Assembly (NCBI GenBank): GCA_003550325.1
Contig: QKWP01000102.1
Location: 237,915 to 301,914, forward strand
Origin: Gigaspora rosea
Taxonomy: Eukaryota; Glomeromycota; Glomeromycetes; Diversisporales; Gigasporaceae
Direction of reading: 5' to 3'
Length of the DNA: 64,000 bases
Shown here one piece after another: positions 47,399 through 59,299 of the stretch (position 1 is its first letter; every line of letters begins with the position of its first letter). Made by a program: the position numbers and the translations under genes. Below the pieces are notes generated by a model. It saw nothing but the letters and a program-made list of their open reading frames with translations. It was not told the origin of the DNA and ran no database searches.

Positions 47399-48017
47399 GC
47401 AGACAAATTTGCCTGTAAAATTACTATAAATATACCTCTGATCTATTTTTTTAATCATTTAAAATATTTAAATAAAATTTGGTATTATAATATTTAATAA
47501 CAAGGATTATATTTTTGAATTATTTAAATTTATATTATAAGACAAAAAGGTTATGTTGCTTATAAGCTGAAAATATTAAATTTTAAAAAAATTTTTTAAC
47601 AAAAAAAATATTTTACAATATCTTGGCGAATTCTTTAAATATTGGTTTTAAAAATATAGCTTCTAATACAATATTGTAGTTTATATAAAGGATGACAACT
47701 TTTATTATTTGACTTTATATGATTTACTTGTAAAAATTAAGACTTGTATTAGAAGTGAAAATTTTTTTATAGATGGGAACATATAAAATTTGAGAAAACC
47801 TAAAGAAAAAATTCTATAGTAAAAGTTCCAAAACAAAAACTTTAAACTTTTATTACACCAAAGTTTTTCAATAATTTTAAAAAAATTTTATAATAAATTT
47901 GATAAAACAGAACTAATATTATAATTTTTACTTAGAAAGTATATAGCTAAAATTAATATTTAAGGTTTTATTTTAAAAATTTAAAATTTTAAAATTTTCG
48001 CAGGCAAATATGTCTGC
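47399..48017. mobile_element. Second element with gcagacaaatttgcctg ends
   Basis: Ends gcagacaaatttgcctg (47399-47415) and gcaggcaaatatgtctgc (48000-48017). A similar end, gcagccaaatttggct, occurs alone near 37957. Interior is AT-rich and non-coding. Confidence 0.45.
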
Positions 48018-48900
48018 GTAACAAAGCAAAAGATATATTAATATTTAAAAATAAGAATTATAAAATAGTAATATTTATTATTAAATTATAAGAAAAAAAT
48101 AAAGTTGTCTATGTAGTAAAACTTTTAAAAATCAATTTTTTTTAAAAATTTTATCTTTATTCCTTGACAAACTTTATAAAATTCTAAGCATATGTCCCAT
48201 ATAATTTTGATACAAATTGTAGAATTTGGTTTAAAAAATAACTTTAATTATTAAAATTTTTATAATTTTATAAATAAAATTTTAACTTTGTATAATAGCA
48301 AAAATTTTTTTTATAGACAGGAACATATAAAAATTTAAAAATTAATAAAAAATATTTTGAAAATTTTATAATAAAATTTTAGAATTGGCAATATTTAAAG
48401 CTAAATATCTTTAATACTTTTTTTAATTCAGCAATCCTGCCCTCTGTATCTGTAGACTTTATTGTATAACTAAAATATATACATTTATTCTACTCTAACA
48501 GAAAGCTCATCCGATTTTATCCAAGTGCGACCAGTCTAGCAAAATTTTGCTTCAATTCAGATTCTCAACTTACTGAAAATATAATCTCTCCTATCACCGG
48601 CAGGCATCTGCTAACCGTATCAAGACTGCCTTCTTTTTAAACTTTCTTCTCCTACTTTTTCTAGTAGAAAGATCCTACTACAAGAAAAACTATAATAAGG
48701 AGAAATATAAAAGGAGAAATAAAATGAGGAAATAACAAAAATTACCTAAATGAAAAACCAAGTTCAACAAAAAAAAATAAAATTAAAAAAACAGAAGAAA
48801 AAGGCAAAAAGACAGACAAAAGGTAAAAATTATATAATACTGCGCAAATAAACGCCTCGCCAAAGTACTTTATGTATATAAAAAGAAAACAGAAAAATCT
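48018..48900. other. AT-rich non-coding stretch
   Basis: No feature beyond somewhat GC-richer sequence at 48500-48620. Confidence 0.35.
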
Positions 48901-48937
48901 AGAATTTCGTTTCTACTGATCAGCTTACTCTACTGTA

Positions 48938-49420
48938 TCACGTCTCATAACATGTCCGTATCTGTTTATCCACCTGCATGGCTTCTTCCTGATTAGGATT
49001 GGAACAACAATGCTGATCTTTTGGAGAGAGTACATTAGATTTTTCACTTTTCATCAAAAATTCTAGAGAAAAGGCTTCCAGCGAAAATATGATAGAAAGT
49101 ATATGGTCAAACATGTTCTTGTAACCAAAAAACCTTAAAGAGAGCGTTGAAGAACTCATTTTTTTAGTTCACCGCCTAACCAAGCTATAACACCTTCATC
49201 GACGAAAGAAAACCTCCACCAGAATTTCTTGCACCAAGAGCACCACGCTCTGTTATCTTGCACAACTGACGTTTCTGGATTGCACGCCAAATATATAAAG
49301 GAGTTCCCAAGGATATAGCAAAAGGTTGACCTTTATAAAAACCAGTATTAGTAGCTGCTTCATCTTTTACTAAAAAATTTTTTTGTTTTTCTTTTGTTCA
49401 GAATTTTGTACAAGTGATTG
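48938..49420 (-). pseudogene. Gene-like island, unrecognised
   Basis: Composition and codon look differ from the flanks. On the minus strand an open segment at about 49380-49190 reads GFYKGQPFAISLGTPLYIWR followed by KITERGALGARNSGGG, preceded by a T-rich AG acceptor-like site; a second frame, 49159-48938 (73 codons), follows with a frame change. I do not recognise the family. It could be two exons of a small gene or a captured gene fragment in repeat-rich DNA. Confidence 0.4.
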
Positions 49421-49826
49421 TTGGGAAAAGGTTTGCTACTGTAAATATCTTTAATACTATTAAAGTTAAAATAAAAATTTTACTTAATAATAATAATTAA
49501 AAATATCTCAAAGTTTCATTTTAGCTTAAAAATAGGGGGACATATGCTTAATAAAATTTCAAGTTATTGTAAAAAATATGAAAAAAATATATTCTAGTGG
49601 GTATGGACAGTTTAAGGAATAGCTAGGGTTCCAAAGTTCAGTTCAGTTCAATAAAGGTTCAGGTTCAGGTTCAATGAATTTAAATCTGAACCTGAACCTG
49701 CTTTAAAAGTTTAATACTGAACTGAACCTGAACTTAAAATTATTGAACATAAACCTGAATCTGAACTTAAAAAAAGTTCAGTTCAGGTTCAGTTCAAGGT
49801 TCATGAACATGTTTAGGTTCATAATA

Positions 49827-50164
49827 TGGGTATGATATATTAAAACAGCTATTTTTACAATTTTTTGAAAAATGAGCTTTTATCAAATTCATATAAATTT
49901 TAATATGATTGACATTTTTTAATTATAAATGAAAATCAATTTGCATAATAAAAATCAAGATAATGTAAAAAATAAAATTACATGAGACTGCGAAATGCCA
50001 ACACATTACAAGATTACCTGATAGTCACCTGTTGCTTTTAACCAATCAAAATCGTAAAATTTGATAATCCCAGATCAGTTTGAAAATCAAAACAAATGAT
50101 TAAACTCAATTATCTCAAAATAAAATAAAAGTAAAAATGAGCTGTTTTAATATATAACTTCCTA
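49827..50164. mobile_element. TIR element, 338 bp, short sister of 729-1671
   Basis: TA flanks at 49825-49826 and 50165-50166. Aligns on the opposite strand with 729-781 plus 1383-1671, including a gactatcaggtaa-type block and acattatcttgattttt. It lacks the 601-bp insert and so provides the empty site. Confidence 0.85.
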
Positions 50165-50187
50165 TATATGCACATGTTTATCTAAAT

Positions 50188-51110
50188 CACAAAGTTAGAA
50201 TCAATTAGTAAAATTTAGAGAATCATAGAAATTTGTATAATTTTATTTATAAAATTATAAATTTTATTAATTGATCATAATTTTTTGCTCTAAGTAAACT
50301 TGTTTAGCATCTAAAAATATATTATATCAGTTTGTTTTATTTTATTTTCTTTAAAATTTGCATCTAAAATGCTTAATTTTGAATTTTTGATAAAAAATTT
50401 CCAAAATTAAGCATCTTTTTTCAAATTTAAGAAAGTAAAACAAAATATGCCAATTTGATGTATTTTTTGGTGCTAAACAAATTTACTTAGTGCAAGAAGT
50501 TATAATCAATTAGTAAAATTTAGAGAATTATAGAAATTTGTATAATTTTATAAAAAAATGCATTTGTTACTCCCCGTGACTATTACGAGCAATAAGGCCA
50601 TTAAAGTAAAGTAAAATTAGGGTTAGAATTAGAATCAAGATTATTAGAATTAAAGTTAAAATTAATACAGAATTGCGAGAGGATCATTTTTTGTTAAAAG
50701 TGCAATAGGTATTATCTTAGTAAAGTTTTGAGTTATAAATAAACCCGTGACAAAAAACTGTGTTACAGGGGTGACAAATACATTTCTCTTAATTTTATTA
50801 ATAAAATTATACAAATTTCTATGATTCTCTAAATTTTACTAATTGATCCTAACTTTTTGCACTAAGTAAACTTGTTTGGCACTTGAAAATACATCAAATT
50901 GGTATATTTTATTTTACTTTTTTTAAAATTTAAAGAAAAGAAGTTTGATTTTGAATTTTTGATAAAAATTTTCAAAATTAAATATTTTTTCTCAAATTTT
51001 AAGAAAAGTAAAGTAAAATATACTGTTTTTTGGTGCTAATCAAGTTTACTTAGTGCAAGAAGTTATGATCAATTAGTAAAATTTCATGTAAAATATGATT
51101 TTTAATAATT
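50188..51110. repeat. Two consecutive long palindromes
   Basis: Palindrome 1 (50188 to about 50551, centre near 50385) and palindrome 2 (about 50795-51110, centre near 50960) use the same arms: aattagtaaaatttagagaa, then attttataaaattatac, then aagtaaacttgtttagc. They are separated by the MITE at 50552-50789; removing it leaves gtataattttattaataaaa, so the two were one continuous palindrome array. Confidence 0.75.
50552..50789. mobile_element. MITE, 238 bp, exact 9-bp duplication
   Basis: Flanked by identical taattttat at 50543-50551 and 50790-50798. Ends aatgcatttgttactccccg and the inverse of aatgtatttgtcacccctgt. Interior holds attagggttagaattagaat, a form of the shared-core block in reverse. 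Confidence 0.85.
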
Positions 51111-51289
51111 TCATTAATAAAATTATACAAAATACTATGATTCTCTAAATTTTACTAACTGATTTATACTTCTCACTCTAAATAAACTTATTTAGTATCA
51201 AAAAATACATATATTTTTATTTAGACTCAAACTAGTTTGCAAAATTTGGACTAGTCTGACCAAACTTATGATTGAGTTGGAGTTTAGTA

Positions 51290-51622
51290 CAGTCTATAAA
51301 TGCAACTCGTAGGGACAAGCATACAACATGTATTTAGGGAGGTTTGCATTTAGAGTGAGCCAATTAAATTGCAGCTTTAAAAATTAAACTATCAAGTTTT
51401 ATAACATCTACCCAAAACTGTATAACCAATCTTAATTACTATAATTTGATTGGCTATGTGCATTTAAAGAGGTTAGTGTAATATAAAATGTTATTCAAGA
51501 GAATGTGCATTTACAGAATATAGAATATGCATTTAGCACTAATAACATCTTACAGAAAAGAAAAAAACATGCATTTAGGGAAGTATTGCATTTATGTGGT
51601 TGTATTTATAGAGGTCTGACTA
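51290..51622. mobile_element. pogo-like MITE with gcattta repeats, 333 bp
   Basis: Starts cagtctataaatgcaactcg and ends ttatagaggtctgacta; TA on both sides. The interior repeats gcatttagg-type motifs. A diverged copy is at about 54008-54270 and a fragment at 46637-46692. Confidence 0.7.
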
Positions 51623-51897
51623 TAAAGTTTCAAATAATAAATTTGACCAGTTCAAACCTAAACTCAAACCTAGAATCACTAGTTCATATGAATGCTAAAC
51701 TGAATTTGAACATGTTCATAAACTTATAAACTGAACCTGAACTAAACCTGAACCAGCTTTAAAAGTTCAATACTAAACCTAAACCTGAACATGATTTAAA
51801 AAATGTTCAGGTTCAGATTCAATACTGAACCTGAACCTAAACTTGAACTTGGCCTAAGTTCAGTTTAGTTCAGGTTCAAAGAGACCTAGGTATAGCA

Positions 51898-52465
51898 ATA
51901 ACACAAAATTTAATATTATTATTTAATTTACAGACAAGTACTAGAAGGAACAACTTCGAAGTACTCTCTCAATAGTAATTTCTTTTTATCCAAATATTAT
52001 ATTGGCTAAAAAATTTCTTTTTTTTTTACTTTATTTTTTTAATATTATTTGGTACTGGTACTATAAGTTTTATAGAGTCTTATTTGCTTTTTTAAATTTT
52101 AATATAATGTTCTATTTGGTATTATAAATTTTTAACATTTTACATGTTATATTTTGTGCTTAAATTTTAGTATAGTAATATCTAAAACATGATGCTATAT
52201 GTTTTAATTATAGTTTAAGAAATGAAAATAGCAAAACAAGATTCTTATATAGAAATATAAATATAATCAATATGTTTTTTTTAAAAAAATAATAATATAA
52301 GCCCAGATAATTTTCTTATAACAATCTTATATAACTAGTATTTTTTGCTTGTTTGTACATATGTATGTACATATATAAAGAGTGAAATAGCATATATGTT
52401 TGTAGTTGTTTATATGCAATTTAATGCATATTTTTAATTAATTTGTTGTATTGCTATATAATGTT
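51898..52465. other. AT-rich non-coding stretch
   Basis: Nothing recognisable. Confidence 0.4.
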
Positions 52466-52474
52466 AAATATAAA

Positions 52475-53089
52475 AGGAATAGAAATTTGTTGCATCCTAA
52501 TTCTGACCAATCAAATTGCATGATTTTGTAGACAAAAAATTTTAAGTTTTAAAAATTAAAAATTTTACTAGTAAAATATAAAAATAATAAGCAATATCAA
52601 AGCATATAATATAAAATTTTATTCTAAACAACTTTTCTAAGTTATAAAGATAGATTGTCTTAGTAAAAAAATAATGTTTTATAAGAAAAATCAAAAAATT
52701 TGATCATTAGCACATATAAAACTTTTTTTACTAATATAATCTATATTTACATTTAAGTATTACATGTAAAATTTTATGCTAAACAACTTTTTCTAAGTAA
52801 AAATAGTTGTTTGTTTTAGTAAAAAAAAGTTTTATATGTGCTAACTTTGGAAAATTTTGATTTTTCTTATAACCCGTTTTTTTTACTAAGACAACCTATC
52901 TTTATGGCTTAGAAAAATTGTTCAGAATAAAATTTTACATTATATGATATGCTATTTACTATATTTTACACTTTATTAAGTAAAATTTTAAATTTTTAAA
53001 AAGTAAAATTTTTTGCCTATAAAATCATGCAATTTGATTGGTCAAAGCAGAGGTGCGACATGTCGCAAGTGTAACAAATTTATTTTTTC
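52475..53089. mobile_element. Foldback element, 615 bp, 9-bp duplication
   Basis: Flanked by identical aaatataaa at 52466-52474 and 53090-53098. The arms (about 52480-52745 and 52810-53085) are inverted: gaccaatcaaattgcatgat appears at 52503 and inverted at about 53024-53043. No coding capacity. Confidence 0.8.
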
Positions 53090-53639
53090 AAATATAAATA
53101 TGTATATATATGTACATATATACTAGTTTTCTTTTGGTACTACTATTATTGTCCGAAGGACACTCACAAGTAGAGCAATAGTACACCTGATGTCCGTGTG
53201 TTAGCAAATTCTGAATTCTGATTGGCTAGATCAGGTGTAACATAAAAAAATTGATTTTATATTTGTCCTTCAGACTTTAAATGGTTCACATTTTCCTAGT
53301 ATATAATGCATATAGGTGTTATTTTGAAATATTAAAAAATTAACTAATGTTTCAAAATAAGGCCCATGTGCATACTCTAAAATGCACATAGACTCAAAAT
53401 AACACATAGATAGGCATTAATATGTATATAGTTTTTAAAATTATTATAGCAGTAAAATATATAAAAAGTATTTAAAAAATTTATATAATATTTTTTTAGA
53501 TTATAACAATAATATCTAGGTGCCAGGGCCCTAGGGTCTTAAGATGCTATAAAAACCAATTAATTTTATTTGCATGGCCTAAGCAAGTTATTTTAAAATT
53601 TATTATAAAAGTTGTAGAATAGTTTTTGTAATTCTAATA

Positions 53640-54007
53640 GTTGTAAAATCATTAATATTGGTTAGATATTTACTAAGAAGTATGTAGTTAAAAATTGGGT
53701 ATTTATTTTTGTTTACAAAAATTATATGATGTTCATATGATCTAACCAATCAAAATTAACAATTTTATTTACCACAGCAAATTTAAGGCTATTGCAGCAA
53801 ACTTTATAATATATACAGTATACTTTTTAAAATAATTTGTTTATTAAAATTTATATATTTAAAAAGAACATATTTTAATCAACAAAAATAAAATTTTGAA
53901 AAAATTAATTATGTTTTCAAAGTTTTTATTAGTGCCATGTTTTAATAAGTTCTTGATTTGCTATTTATATTGTATTAAAATTGATTTATATATACTCTAT
54001 TCTTAAA
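53640..54007. mobile_element. piggyBac-like MITE remnant
   Basis: The right end atatatactctattc is followed by TTAA, as in 16190-16547, and the interior shares a catatgatctaaccaatcaa block. The left end is degraded (near 53690). Confidence 0.45.
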
Positions 54008-54270
54008 TTGCAGCTTTAAAAATTAGATTATCAAGTTTGTGTAGCTTTTACTAAAAACTGTATAACTTATTTTAAATACTAAAATTTGATTGGCTATGTG
54101 CATTTAGAGAGATAGTGTAATGTAGAAAATTATTTAAGAGAATATGCATTTACAAAATATTAAACACGCATTTAGCACTAATAATTTCTTATAAACAAGA
54201 CAAAAACATATATTTAAAAAGATATTGCATTTATGAAGGTTGCATTTATAAAGGTCTTACTATAAATAGT
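54008..54270. mobile_element. Diverged copy of the 51290-51622 element
   Basis: Starting ttgcagctttaaaaattaga, it parallels 51371-51622 and ends ttgcatttataaaggtctta. The left terminus is missing, replaced by the TTAA-family element. Confidence 0.6.
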
Positions 54271-55085
54271 TTTCAAGATTAACTAAAAGTAGAAATTCCA
54301 ATAGACAATTAAATATTAGAACCTGTACCAACATAAAATAGGTATTTGTAAAAATAAAAAAAAGGTATTTGAATAGTACTTGAAATTTGCTAAGAATGTA
54401 ACTTTAATAGATAATTAAGTATTAGAAATTGCTACCAAAAAATTTGATAAATAATTAAATGTTAATAAAAAAAAAGCATTTGAACAATATTATAAATTAG
54501 TAATAACTTTATATCCACAATAATTAACAGAAAAATAGCCTTTTTCAAGCAGTATTGGCACATAACCAGATCATGTGTCAATACTGTTTTCACTCTGTTT
54601 TCAAATATACAACTAGCATCAAAACAATATAGACAGCCTGTTGTTTTTGAAAAAGATTTTAAAAAAGAACTTTTTATATAAATTATAAAACATTAATTAG
54701 TTACAAATAATAAATAATCCATAGTTTATATTTATAGTATTCAATTAAATATTAATAATCAAGATATTAATTTAAATTATCAACATATAATAAAAAAATA
54801 GAGCTTTTTAAGTTAAATGCTACTATTTGCACATGTAATAAATCTTTACTATCTTGTGATAGTTATTACTAATTGTCTGCTATTGAACCTCAACTTATTT
54901 GTAAACAAAAAGTTGTAGCACAGAAACAAATCTAATAAATAAAAATTAAAATTTGAATCTTTAGTATTGATATTAATATTAATTATTCTAGATGTTCTTG
55001 TTTCTATTTAGAAACAATTCTTTTTTTTATTTTTATTTTAAAAAATGATTAAGCTAAAGGTTGGAGATAATGGCCATAATATGGC
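54271..55085. other. AT-rich non-coding stretch
   Basis: Nothing recognisable. Confidence 0.4.
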
Positions 55086-55087
55086 TA

Positions 55088-55487
55088 CAGTACTGGACAG
55101 CAAAAACCATCCAATTTTTTTTTAGGGCGCCAAATTTGAGAATTTTATAACAATTCTGATTGGCTAATTTTTGGTAACAAAATTTTGATTGGTTAAAAAT
55201 ATAAAAATGAATTTTTTTATATAATAAGCGCCAAATTTTAGATTTTTAATAATAAATATTAACCAATCAAATCACAAGCACGTGATGAGCATCAATCTAA
55301 TTGGTCAATTGTCCTGCGCCAAATTTTTGCTTTACTATTAAAGTTGCTAAACTTTAAACCCTTATAACTTCTTTAAAAAGCAAGATATCAAAAATCTAAG
55401 AGAGATTTTTAAAATAATTACTTATTGTGAAGTTATTAGACTTTAAACAATGCCAAAAAAATGTATAGTTTTTGCTGTCCGGTACTA
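55088..55487. mobile_element. TA-flanked MITE, 400 bp
   Basis: Starts cagtactggacagcaaaaac and ends with the inverse of tagtaccggacagcaaaaac. TA at 55086-55087 and 55488-55489. The interior carries gcgccaaattt and attggct motifs in both orientations; no coding sequence. pogo/Fot1-like by its CAGT start. Confidence 0.8.
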
Positions 55488-55489
55488 TA

Positions 55490-57390
55490 TAATAATGCCA
55501 ATTTGTCTTTTAAATAAAGAAAAAAATTTTAAAACTATCATCTGTATTGGTAAGTTTTAAAAATTATTTTTAATTGTAAATTGTTATTATTAATAATATA
55601 AGTTTTAAGTAGTAAATTGTTTTTAAAAAAAATAAAATTGATACACCTTATAATAAACAAAATCAGAAATTTATATATTTTTCTATAGTATAGGAATCTG
55701 GCTTGCTTATATATTAAAAGTATTTTTTATTAAGTAACTCTTTTATGTTACTTAATTAAATTTGTAAAGCTAATTTTTTGATTCTAATGGTAGTAAAATT
55801 ACTAAAATTAGCTTGATAGATCATAAGATATAAGTATTTTTCAATCAGTTACTATAGAGTTTTTTTTAAAAATTAAAGCACATGAGATTCTACTTACTAT
55901 ATGAGGTAACTAGTCAAATGCCTACTAATTTTTACTATGAAATTTATACCCTTTAACTGTGGATTACTCTTAATTATTTTTTAAGTATTTGTTTATATAT
56001 TGGGCAAAAAACATGACATGTTGGCAAAAGTTAGTCATATACCAGTATTTAAAGATTAGCTTTTACTGTATTATAGTGAAAAATGATCTTAGACATTATT
56101 TTGAAAATTGCATTCTCTAAAAATAGCATACTAGGTTTCAAAATACCTATGTGCATTCTAAAATAGCATGCACTATATATTGAATACTATATAATCAAAT
56201 ACATAACAAAAGTGTTCAATGAATCTTCATATTTATTCTTTTTAGCTTTAATTGCTTCAAGAATAATTATCATTAAATGTTCAATTAATGCTACCCTTAT
56301 CCTAGCATTATTATAGCTATTCTTTTTGATTTTAATATGGGAATAGAATTTTGATTATAAACGAATGTTTTATGCACATTCTTTTTAAAGTTAGAACTAT
56401 AATAGCATTAAAGTGCTGTATAATTATACCAAAGAACAAAAAAATAAGGTAATAAATCTACAGGTTATACTTTATATATGTGCAGTTTTAAAAAATAAAT
56501 AATTTGCTTTTTACTATTGCTATATAGAAGTTCAACAATAGGATAATTGCTCCTCTATATAAAGGTTTAGATTCTCAGTGCTGATACAGGATAAAAATCA
56601 GGTTAATATAAAAGAGCACATATGTGCACATTCAAAATAGTGAACAAATAATCAAAACACTGCACAGGTGCACATTATTTCATAGTAATACAGCATGTAT
56701 TAAAAATAAAAGAAATAATATTCATTGATCTGTAGAAATATATTTTATAGGATTTGAAATTTATGTACATAATAATATAACTAAATGCACCAAATGTGAG
56801 CTATTTTTGTTTATACTGTATCTCAATAGGATATAGATTAGGATTGGGCTAATACAGGAAATTCTAAATATTATAGCATCAACAAAAAAATTTAAAATGT
56901 TATATATGTATATTTTATAATAGAAAATACTAATAATCCCCTGTCACACTAAGTGTCACTCATGACTACCTTCATCATTATTTTTTACACGTGATTAACC
57001 ATATTTATAATAATTATATTGTAACTGGGAATCTTCCTATGCTCTAATTTTTAATTCTTAATTTTTATTTGAATCATTTTCTTTTTTGTATTTTTTACGT
57101 TTTATCTAAAGAACTTTAAAGGCCAAAGTAAATAGGCACAGTAAAATGAAGCTAAAAAAAGGCACAATATAAGCAAAGTGAAAGTAAAAGTTTGAAAAAA
57201 GTTATACATAGAAGTAAAAAGCAAAGGCGATAAAAAGATAAAAACAATAAAAATGATGTAAATAAAAAAAAATAAATAAATAAAGCAAAGCACAAAAGTT
57301 AGTAAAGCACAATACAAATATAAATATGGAACACGTGTAAAAATAATGGTATGGTAGTCCGATTAACATCTAGTAACACGCTCCTGAGGA
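55490..57390. other. AT-rich non-coding stretch
   Basis: Clusters of caaaata and tgtgcatt motifs near 56085-56170 and 56600-56690 resemble parts near 53310-53420 and 11820-11880, suggesting another ill-defined repeat. A 71-codon frame at 57102-57317 (minus) is Phe/Leu-rich low complexity. Confidence 0.35.
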
Positions 57391-57530
57391 TTATTTATTT
57401 ATTTTCTGTGGGGAATTATAACAGAGTTTACCGATGATAATAGTATGTGGATGGCCCTTCGGGCCATCCATGTGCTATGATCATTGGTAAACTCTGTTAT
57501 AATTTCTACTCCCCCAGAAAATAAATAATA
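57391..57530. repeat. Perfect-type hairpin, about 140 bp
   Basis: Arms attttctgtggggaattata and inverse, gagtttaccgatgataatag and near inverse, closing at ggcccttcgggcc (about 57453-57466). It is unusually GC-rich at the tip and could fold as one hairpin; most likely a foldback MITE. Adjacent to a core-sharing MITE. Confidence 0.75.
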
Positions 57531-57531
57531 C

Positions 57532-57884
57532 TAATCACTATAGGTGATTATCACCTGTGATCTACAATGCATAAAAAAATAAACAAAACAAACAAAACTT
57601 TTATTAAATAAAAATTAAATCTCTTTAATATTAGGGTAAGGGTAAAGGTTAAAAATTAGAGTAGGGCTTTGTATATAGTAAAATTTAGCAAGGAATTATT
57701 TTTTGTATAAAAAAAAGTAGTTTCATAGACAAANTATTATTATTATTTTTTTATATTTAATAATTTATTAGCAATTTTTTAAAAAATTTTTTGTTTTTGT
57801 TACACTAAATTGATCTACATGTTACACCTGATCCTAAATTTTAATTGGCAAATTAACTGTAAATTAGTAATTTCCTATAATACT
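57532..57884. mobile_element. Core-sharing MITE, ends approximate; contains one N
   Basis: The core is in reverse (ttagggtaagggtaaaggtt, tatatagtaaaatttagcaa, agtagtttcatag). A possible duplication ataatact (left 57524-57531, right after 57884) supports the ends. Base 57734 is N, an assembly ambiguity. Confidence 0.5.
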
Positions 57885-58103
57885 TATATATATTTTTTAT
57901 CATTATATATTGTTAAATGTATGTAAATTTAATCTTTTAATTAGGTGCAAAAAAACCTGGTTTATTTTTTGCAATTGAACAAAAAAATTATATTCCTGAT
58001 GAATTGCATTTTTTTGCATATTTCTGATATTTTAATGGAATGTTTATAATTTGTTTAAATAAAAGAATTCGAAAACAAATAAAGCTATTCATTGAAGGCT
58101 AGA

Positions 58104-58215
58104 ATGACATGTCACTATGTCCAATTGTTTCAATTTTTTTTTGGACATATGTCCAATTGAAAATGGACATATGTCCAAAAAAAATTGAAACCAATTGGAC
58201 ATAGTGACGTGCCAT
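58104..58215. repeat. Hairpin, about 112 bp
   Basis: Arms atgacatgtcactatgtcca and inverse, then ttggacatatgtcca repeated on both sides of a short attgaaaa loop. The inner arms are themselves palindromic (ggacatatgtcc). Probably a very small foldback element. Confidence 0.75.
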
Positions 58216-58255
58216 CCCTGATTGAAGGGTATTTCTAGGATCTCTGGTCAGAGAT

Positions 58256-58547
58256 CCTAAAATAATATTTCGGACTTAAAAGCCAATTAAAATGCAAAAT
58301 AATCACGTGACAGACGTTTTTGCGTAGCATGAAGTACAATCATCGCGGATCAGTCCGACAAAACAAAAAACAACAAAAAGCGTTAAAAAGTAAAAAATGT
58401 GAAAAATATCAAAAACGGCTACCTAAACCTATTGCAGAGCACTAATTAAAAGTGTCGGGAAAGCGATTTTGCTTATATAACTTGCCTTTTCCTTAACCCA
58501 ATATGACCCTAACCCTAATTAAGTTATATGATCGGACATAGTTTCGG
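58256..58547. mobile_element. Core-sharing MITE, 292 bp
   Basis: Flanked by gtcagagat (58247-58255) and gccagagat (58548-58556), 8 of 9 identical. Interior matches 18857-19139 in order: gatcagtccgacaaa, ctacctaaaccta, gtgtcgggaaagcgatttt, and accctaaccctaa. Confidence 0.75.
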
Positions 58548-58959
58548 GCCAGAGATATATAAACTAAATATCTGGCTAAAGATGCCTAGAATTTACCATA
58601 CATTGAAATATCATTTAAAGACCTTGTAATTCATTGTGAATTTTTAAATCTAAATCAACAAGTAGTAAATGGAATTGGACTTCAGCGTTCATATGGTCTG
58701 ATTTGAAGGTTGTCAAGTAAAATGAATTTGATAAATAATAAGAGTTTCTAATCTCAGTGACACATTTAAAAAAAAGTTGATTGAATTTTTTAGTATAGCC
58801 TTCAGTTTTATATGCATAAAATTATACAAACATAATTGTTGAATTTCAAAATTTCAAAAATCTGATAGATTAAATCACATAAAAGTTATTTAAACTATAA
58901 TGGGCTATGCTATCGATGATCTATCAAGATAACATAATAATAATATCCTGAGTAAATAT

Positions 58960-59068
58960 GCTGTGAAATAAAATTAGAGGGGTGAAATAATTTCACCACT
59001 ATTGGAAAAATTGGCGTAGAATTGGTGAAATTGGTGAAGTTAATTTCACTAGCATTTTTAATCCTGTA
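58960..59068. mobile_element. Reduced relative of the ggtgaatt foldback
   Basis: Left end atgctgtgaaataaaatta and right end taatttcactagcat correspond to the ends at 32478 and 33091. Only a few ggtgaaatt units remain between them. Confidence 0.65.
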
Positions 59069-59299
59069 CAGATGAAAACAAAGGTTCCAATTTGTGCACA
59101 TATGCATTTATTTATCAATTTCCCTCAATCTTGATTAAACAGATATACTATACAGATACATATGCAAATATTTTATTAAGTAATATGTGAAGCTAAACTT
59201 TATTGCATCAAAATTTAAATTTCATTTCTCATTACAAACAGTAAAATTAATGGAATAGCATAAATGAAATATGAATGATGCAAAGACTACTAAAATAAT

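Larger units (their letters stand above)
49621..51897. mobile_element. Large element with ggttcaggttcag subterminal repeats
   Basis: Left (49635-49830) and right (51640-51885) parts are dense in ggttcag/ctgaacc motifs in both orientations. Ends ctagggttcc (49624) and gagacctag (to about 51890) are loosely inverted. Three inserts lie inside: 49827-50164, 50552-50789 and 51290-51622. No transposase frame. Ends are approximate. Confidence 0.55.

Noticed and set aside
53149-53274. Possible small TIR element around tgtccgaaggaca
   Set aside because: The central motif is a self-palindrome and the partner end is too short and diverged to define an element.
57102-57317. 71-codon Phe/Leu-rich frame and a similar one at 45620-45886
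   Set aside because: Hydrophobic low-complexity translations of A-rich antisense tracts; no other support.
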